Source: Photobacterium sp. GJ3 (lineage in GTDB: Bacteria; Pseudomonadota; Gammaproteobacteria; Enterobacterales; Vibrionaceae). Taken from it: a DNA stretch of 64,000 nucleotides. The position numbers were made by a program, and so were the translations under genes. Of this stretch, positions 61,356 to 64,000 are shown piece by piece. The notes under the pieces were generated by a model. The model saw only the letters and a list, made by a program, of their open reading frames with translations, was not told the origin of the DNA and did not search any database. The stretch's first letter is position 1; the number at the start of each line of letters is the position of its first letter. The DNA lies in NCBI RefSeq assembly GCF_018199995.1, contig NZ_CP073579.1, forward strand, positions 558,001 to 622,000. Direction: 5' to 3'.

Positions 61356-61887
61356 AAAAATCGCACAGCTGAGAAAAGAGCACAAACTGTCGCAGCGTGA
61401 ACTGGCGGAAAGAGCAGATATCACGCACAGCGCAATTTCATCGATTGAAAACAGCAAAGTCAGCCCGTCGGTCAGCTCGCTGCACAAAATTGTGAAAGTG
61501 TTTGGCATGTCCCTGTCGGAATTTTTCACACAGGACCAGACACCCGACGGTCGCCCCGTGGTGATCAGGCCTGAGCAACTGATTGAAATGGGGAATGAGC
61601 AGGTTTCGATGAAGCTGGTCTGCGATGGCCGAAAAGACAGACAGATGGGATTTCTGATTGAGCTGTATCAGCCTCATTCCAGTACCGGTCTGATTAGTAT
61701 TAAACACGAAGGTGAGGAGAGCGGTACCGTTATTGAAGGTGAAATTGAACTGACGCTGGGTGATAAAACTTATGTTATCCGCGAAAGTGAAAGTTACCTG
61801 TTCGATACCAGTATCCCGCATAAGTTTACCAATAAAACAGACAAAATTTGCCGGATCATCAGCGCACATACACCGGCGAGTTTCTGA
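61333..61887 (+). CDS. puuR: PuuR transcriptional repressor
   Basis: The 184-residue regulator has an XRE-type helix-turn-helix (about 10-60: KLSQRELAERADITHSAISS, IENSKVSPSVSSLHKIVKV) and a cupin domain (about 75-184: STGLISIKHEGEESGTVIEG, SYLFDTSIPHKFTNKTDKI). In E. coli PuuR represses the puu genes and is released by putrescine. It overlaps puuD, and GGAG lies nine bases before its ATG. The two inverted repeats upstream of puuD are its probable targets, including autoregulation. Confidence 0.93.
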   Translation: METELIGKKIAQLRKEHKLSQRELAERADITHSAISSIENSKVSPSVSSLHKIVKVFGMSLSEFFTQDQTPDGRPVVIRPEQLIEMGNEQVSMKLVCDGRKDRQMGFLIELYQPHSSTGLISIKHEGEESGTVIEGEIELTLGDKTYVIRESESYLFDTSIPHKFTNKTDKICRIISAHTPASF

Positions 61888-61957
61888 TCACCAACAGGGA
61901 ATAGCCTTGCGCTTCTGTCCTGACGGGGATCGCGTCTGAACCTCAAAAGGACAGCGT

Positions 61958-63445
61958 ATGTATACTCAACAGCAATGGACAGCACGGAAAGAACAACTCA
62001 ACATCGAAAGCAGGGCATTCATCAATGGTCAGTACCAAAATGCCCTGAGTGACCAAACTTTTCCGGTCATCAACCCGGCCACCGATGAACACATTACAAG
62101 TGTTGCCCGGTGCGATGCAAAAGATGCCGCTGCTGCCGTTGAAATGGCCCGAAGTGCATTTGAACGGGGTGACTGGCAGCATCAAAGCCCGGCACAGCGC
62201 AAAGCAGTCCTGATGGCATTCGCCGATCGGATTGATCAGGAACGTGAAACACTGGCTTTACTGGAAACACTGGATACCGGGAAACCGATCAGCCACAGTT
62301 ACAGCACGGACATTCCCGGCGCGGCCGCTGCCATCCGCTGGTACGCTGAAGCCATTGATAAAACCTACGGCGAAGTAGCAACCACGGAAGTGAATGTCCA
62401 TGCCTATATCACGCATCAGCCGATTGGCGTTGTCGCCGCAATTGTTCCCTGGAATTTTCCGCTCTGGCTGGCCTGCTGGAAATTAGGCCCGGCGCTTGCG
62501 GCCGGGAACAGTGTCATTCTGAAACCTTCTGAAAAATCTCCGCTGACCGCGATTCATCTGGGCAAGCTGGCGCAGCAGGCCGGGATTCCTGACGGTGTTT
62601 TTCAGGTGTTACCCGGCTTCGGGCATGAAGTGGGGGATGCGCTGGCCCGTCATCCTGATGTCGACTGTATTACTTTTACCGGATCAACCCGTGTTGCCCG
62701 TCAGCTGATGATTTGCGCTGGTGAATCGAACATGAAGCGTGTCTGGGCTGAAGCGGGCGGCAAAAATGCCAACATCGTGTTCGCGGATTACAAAAATCTG
62801 GACAAGGCGGCAGCCGAAACCGCTGCAGGATGTTTTTACAATCAGGGGGAAGTCTGCGTCGCTGCAACCCGTCTGTTGGTTCACGCGAGCATTCATGACG
62901 CCTTTGTCGAGAAAGTGATCGCAGCGTCAGCAGCGTTTACGCCCAAAGATCCGCTGGATCCGGCTTCATCTATGGGTGCGCTGATTGATCAGGCGCATAA
63001 AGCCAAAGTACTCGATTATGTTGCTCAGGGGGAAGCGGCAGGAGCCAGCGTGCTGTGCGGCGGTGATGTTGCCGGTCAGGGGGCGTTTGTTTCCCCGGTG
63101 GTTCTGGGAAATGTGACGAATGAGATGTCGGTCGCCCGGGAAGAAATCTTTGGCCCTGTTCTCTGTGTGATTCCATTCGAAACGGAAGAAGAGGCCATTG
63201 CCATTGCCAATGATTCCCCTTACGGCCTGGGCGCGGCCCTCTGGACATCGGATCTGGACCGCGCACACCGGGTTGCCAGACAGCTTCAGGCGGGATCCGT
63301 CTGGATCAACAACTACAACGAAGGTGATATGACAGTACCGTTTGGCGGCTTCAAGCAAAGCGGTAATGGTCGGGATAAATCACTGCATGCCTTAGAGAAG
63401 TTCACGGAAGTGAAAACAACCTGGCTTCGTCTTGGTTCGTATTAA
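61958..63445 (+). CDS. puuC: Gamma-glutamyl-gamma-aminobutyraldehyde dehydrogenase
   Basis: PuuC oxidises the aldehyde from the PuuB step, using NAD(P)+. The 495-residue enzyme has the family residues: Asn in PWNFPLW (residue 166), Glu265 in WAEAGGKN, catalytic Cys300 in NQGEVCVAATR and the NAD-binding TFTGSTRVARQ. AAAGGA precedes the ATG. It lies 70 bases after puuR and 13 before puuB. Confidence 0.94.
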   Translation: MYTQQQWTARKEQLNIESRAFINGQYQNALSDQTFPVINPATDEHITSVARCDAKDAAAAVEMARSAFERGDWQHQSPAQRKAVLMAFADRIDQERETLALLETLDTGKPISHSYSTDIPGAAAAIRWYAEAIDKTYGEVATTEVNVHAYITHQPIGVVAAIVPWNFPLWLACWKLGPALAAGNSVILKPSEKSPLTAIHLGKLAQQAGIPDGVFQVLPGFGHEVGDALARHPDVDCITFTGSTRVARQLMICAGESNMKRVWAEAGGKNANIVFADYKNLDKAAAETAAGCFYNQGEVCVAATRLLVHASIHDAFVEKVIAASAAFTPKDPLDPASSMGALIDQAHKAKVLDYVAQGEAAGASVLCGGDVAGQGAFVSPVVLGNVTNEMSVAREEIFGPVLCVIPFETEEEAIAIANDSPYGLGAALWTSDLDRAHRVARQLQAGSVWINNYNEGDMTVPFGGFKQSGNGRDKSLHALEKFTEVKTTWLRLGSY

Positions 63446-63458
63446 AAGGAGTTTTACT

Positions 63459-64000
63459 GTGATTGATCATACCGGTTCTTACTACGCCTCAACGGCGAAC
63501 TTTACCCGCGAATTTCCAACGCTGACAGACAACATTGAGTGTGACATCTGTATTGTCGGGGCGGGATTCAGCGGACTGTCATCCGCGCTGCATCTGGCTC
63601 AGAAGGGCTTCAAAGTGGTTGTACTGGAAAGTGCAAAAGTCGGATTTGGCGCAACGGGCCGAAATGGCGGCCAGATTGTGAACAGTTACAGCCGAGACGT
63701 GGATGTGATTGAAAAGCGCTACGACAAAAAAACAGCGGATGCGCTGTGTAACATGATTTTTGAAGGCGGCGATATTATCCGTGGCCTGATTCAGGACCAC
63801 AATATCGACTGTGATTACAAGCAGGGCGGATTGTTTACCGCGCTGAACCAGAAACAACTTGATGGCCTGAAACACCATAAAACCAACTGGGAACGATACG
63901 GCAATGAAGACCTGCGCATGCTCGACAAAACCGAGCTGCAAACCATGGTCGGTACTGATGTCTATGAAGGTGGTTTGCTGGACATGCGTGGCGGCCATAT
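63459..64000 (+). CDS. puuB: Gamma-glutamylputrescine oxidoreductase (3' end outside window)
   Basis: PuuB oxidises gamma-glutamylputrescine to the aldehyde with release of ammonia and peroxide. It starts at GTG 63459 behind AAGGAG. The first 180 codons show the FAD-binding start (CDICIVGAGFSGLSSALHLA, then KVVVLESAKVGFGATGRNGG) and match PuuB-type DAO-family enzymes. It runs off the right edge. The expected gene order of puu pathways (puuD, puuR, puuC, puuB) is kept. Confidence 0.92.
   Translation, partial: MIDHTGSYYASTANFTREFPTLTDNIECDICIVGAGFSGLSSALHLAQKGFKVVVLESAKVGFGATGRNGGQIVNSYSRDVDVIEKRYDKKTADALCNMIFEGGDIIRGLIQDHNIDCDYKQGGLFTALNQKQLDGLKHHKTNWERYGNEDLRMLDKTELQTMVGTDVYEGGLLDMRGGH

Overview
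The window looks like chromosomal DNA of a marine gammaproteobacterium of the family Vibrionaceae, most likely Photobacterium or a close relative. The evidence is a TonB2-type energy-transduction operon with a TtpC-like protein, a secreted GH20 chitobiase, nagA, CheV, a DUF3389 gene, a periplasmic ATP-dependent DNA ligase, ArfA, and a trypsin-like protease with a chitin-binding tail. This assignment is inferred from gene content, not from a database comparison. I see no rRNA, tRNA, insertion sequence, phage or CRISPR array. Most genes form short operons separated by clear intrinsic terminators.

Left part (1-14 kb): the 5' portion of a pdsR response regulator gene runs off the left edge. It is divergent from a frameshifted pdsO (OmpA-like) gene and a 36-codon remnant. 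Together they look like a decayed proteobacterial dedicated sortase locus with no sortase and no sortase substrate gene. Then come cheV, nagA behind a NagC/Mlc-like inverted repeat, an isochorismatase-family hydrolase, a membrane protein, the DNA ligase, a coiled-coil protein, a frameshifted cupin gene, an FAD oxidoreductase, an OmpA-family porin and the modular protease.

Middle part (14-34 kb): housekeeping and accessory genes. These include an M48 protease, a hotdog thioesterase with DUF3389, a phosphotransferase, DUF2797, the fatty-acid cis/trans isomerase, a response-regulator diguanylate cyclase, YceH with a GIY-YIG protein, YaeQ, and a GST divergent from a TetR regulator. A complete TPP-riboswitch-controlled thiamine-precursor operon (thiD-thiZ-thiX-thiY-tenA) follows, then the chitobiase.

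Right part (34-64 kb): lipoproteins, the DUF3450-ttpC-exbB2-exbD2-tonB2-TPR operon, a MaoC hydratase, a serine beta-lactamase-like enzyme, arfA with a stem-loop enclosing its stop codon, modABC, a CAP-domain lipoprotein, a hydrolase group, an RND efflux pair and a putrescine-catabolism (puu) locus. In the puu locus puuA-nhaC reads leftward and puuD-puuR-puuC-puuB rightward, across an intergenic region holding two matching inverted repeats that probably bind PuuR.

Three genes (pdsO, the cupin, the DUF4336 gene) each lack exactly one base in a G or C run. This could be true decay or a homopolymer error in the assembly; raw reads would decide.
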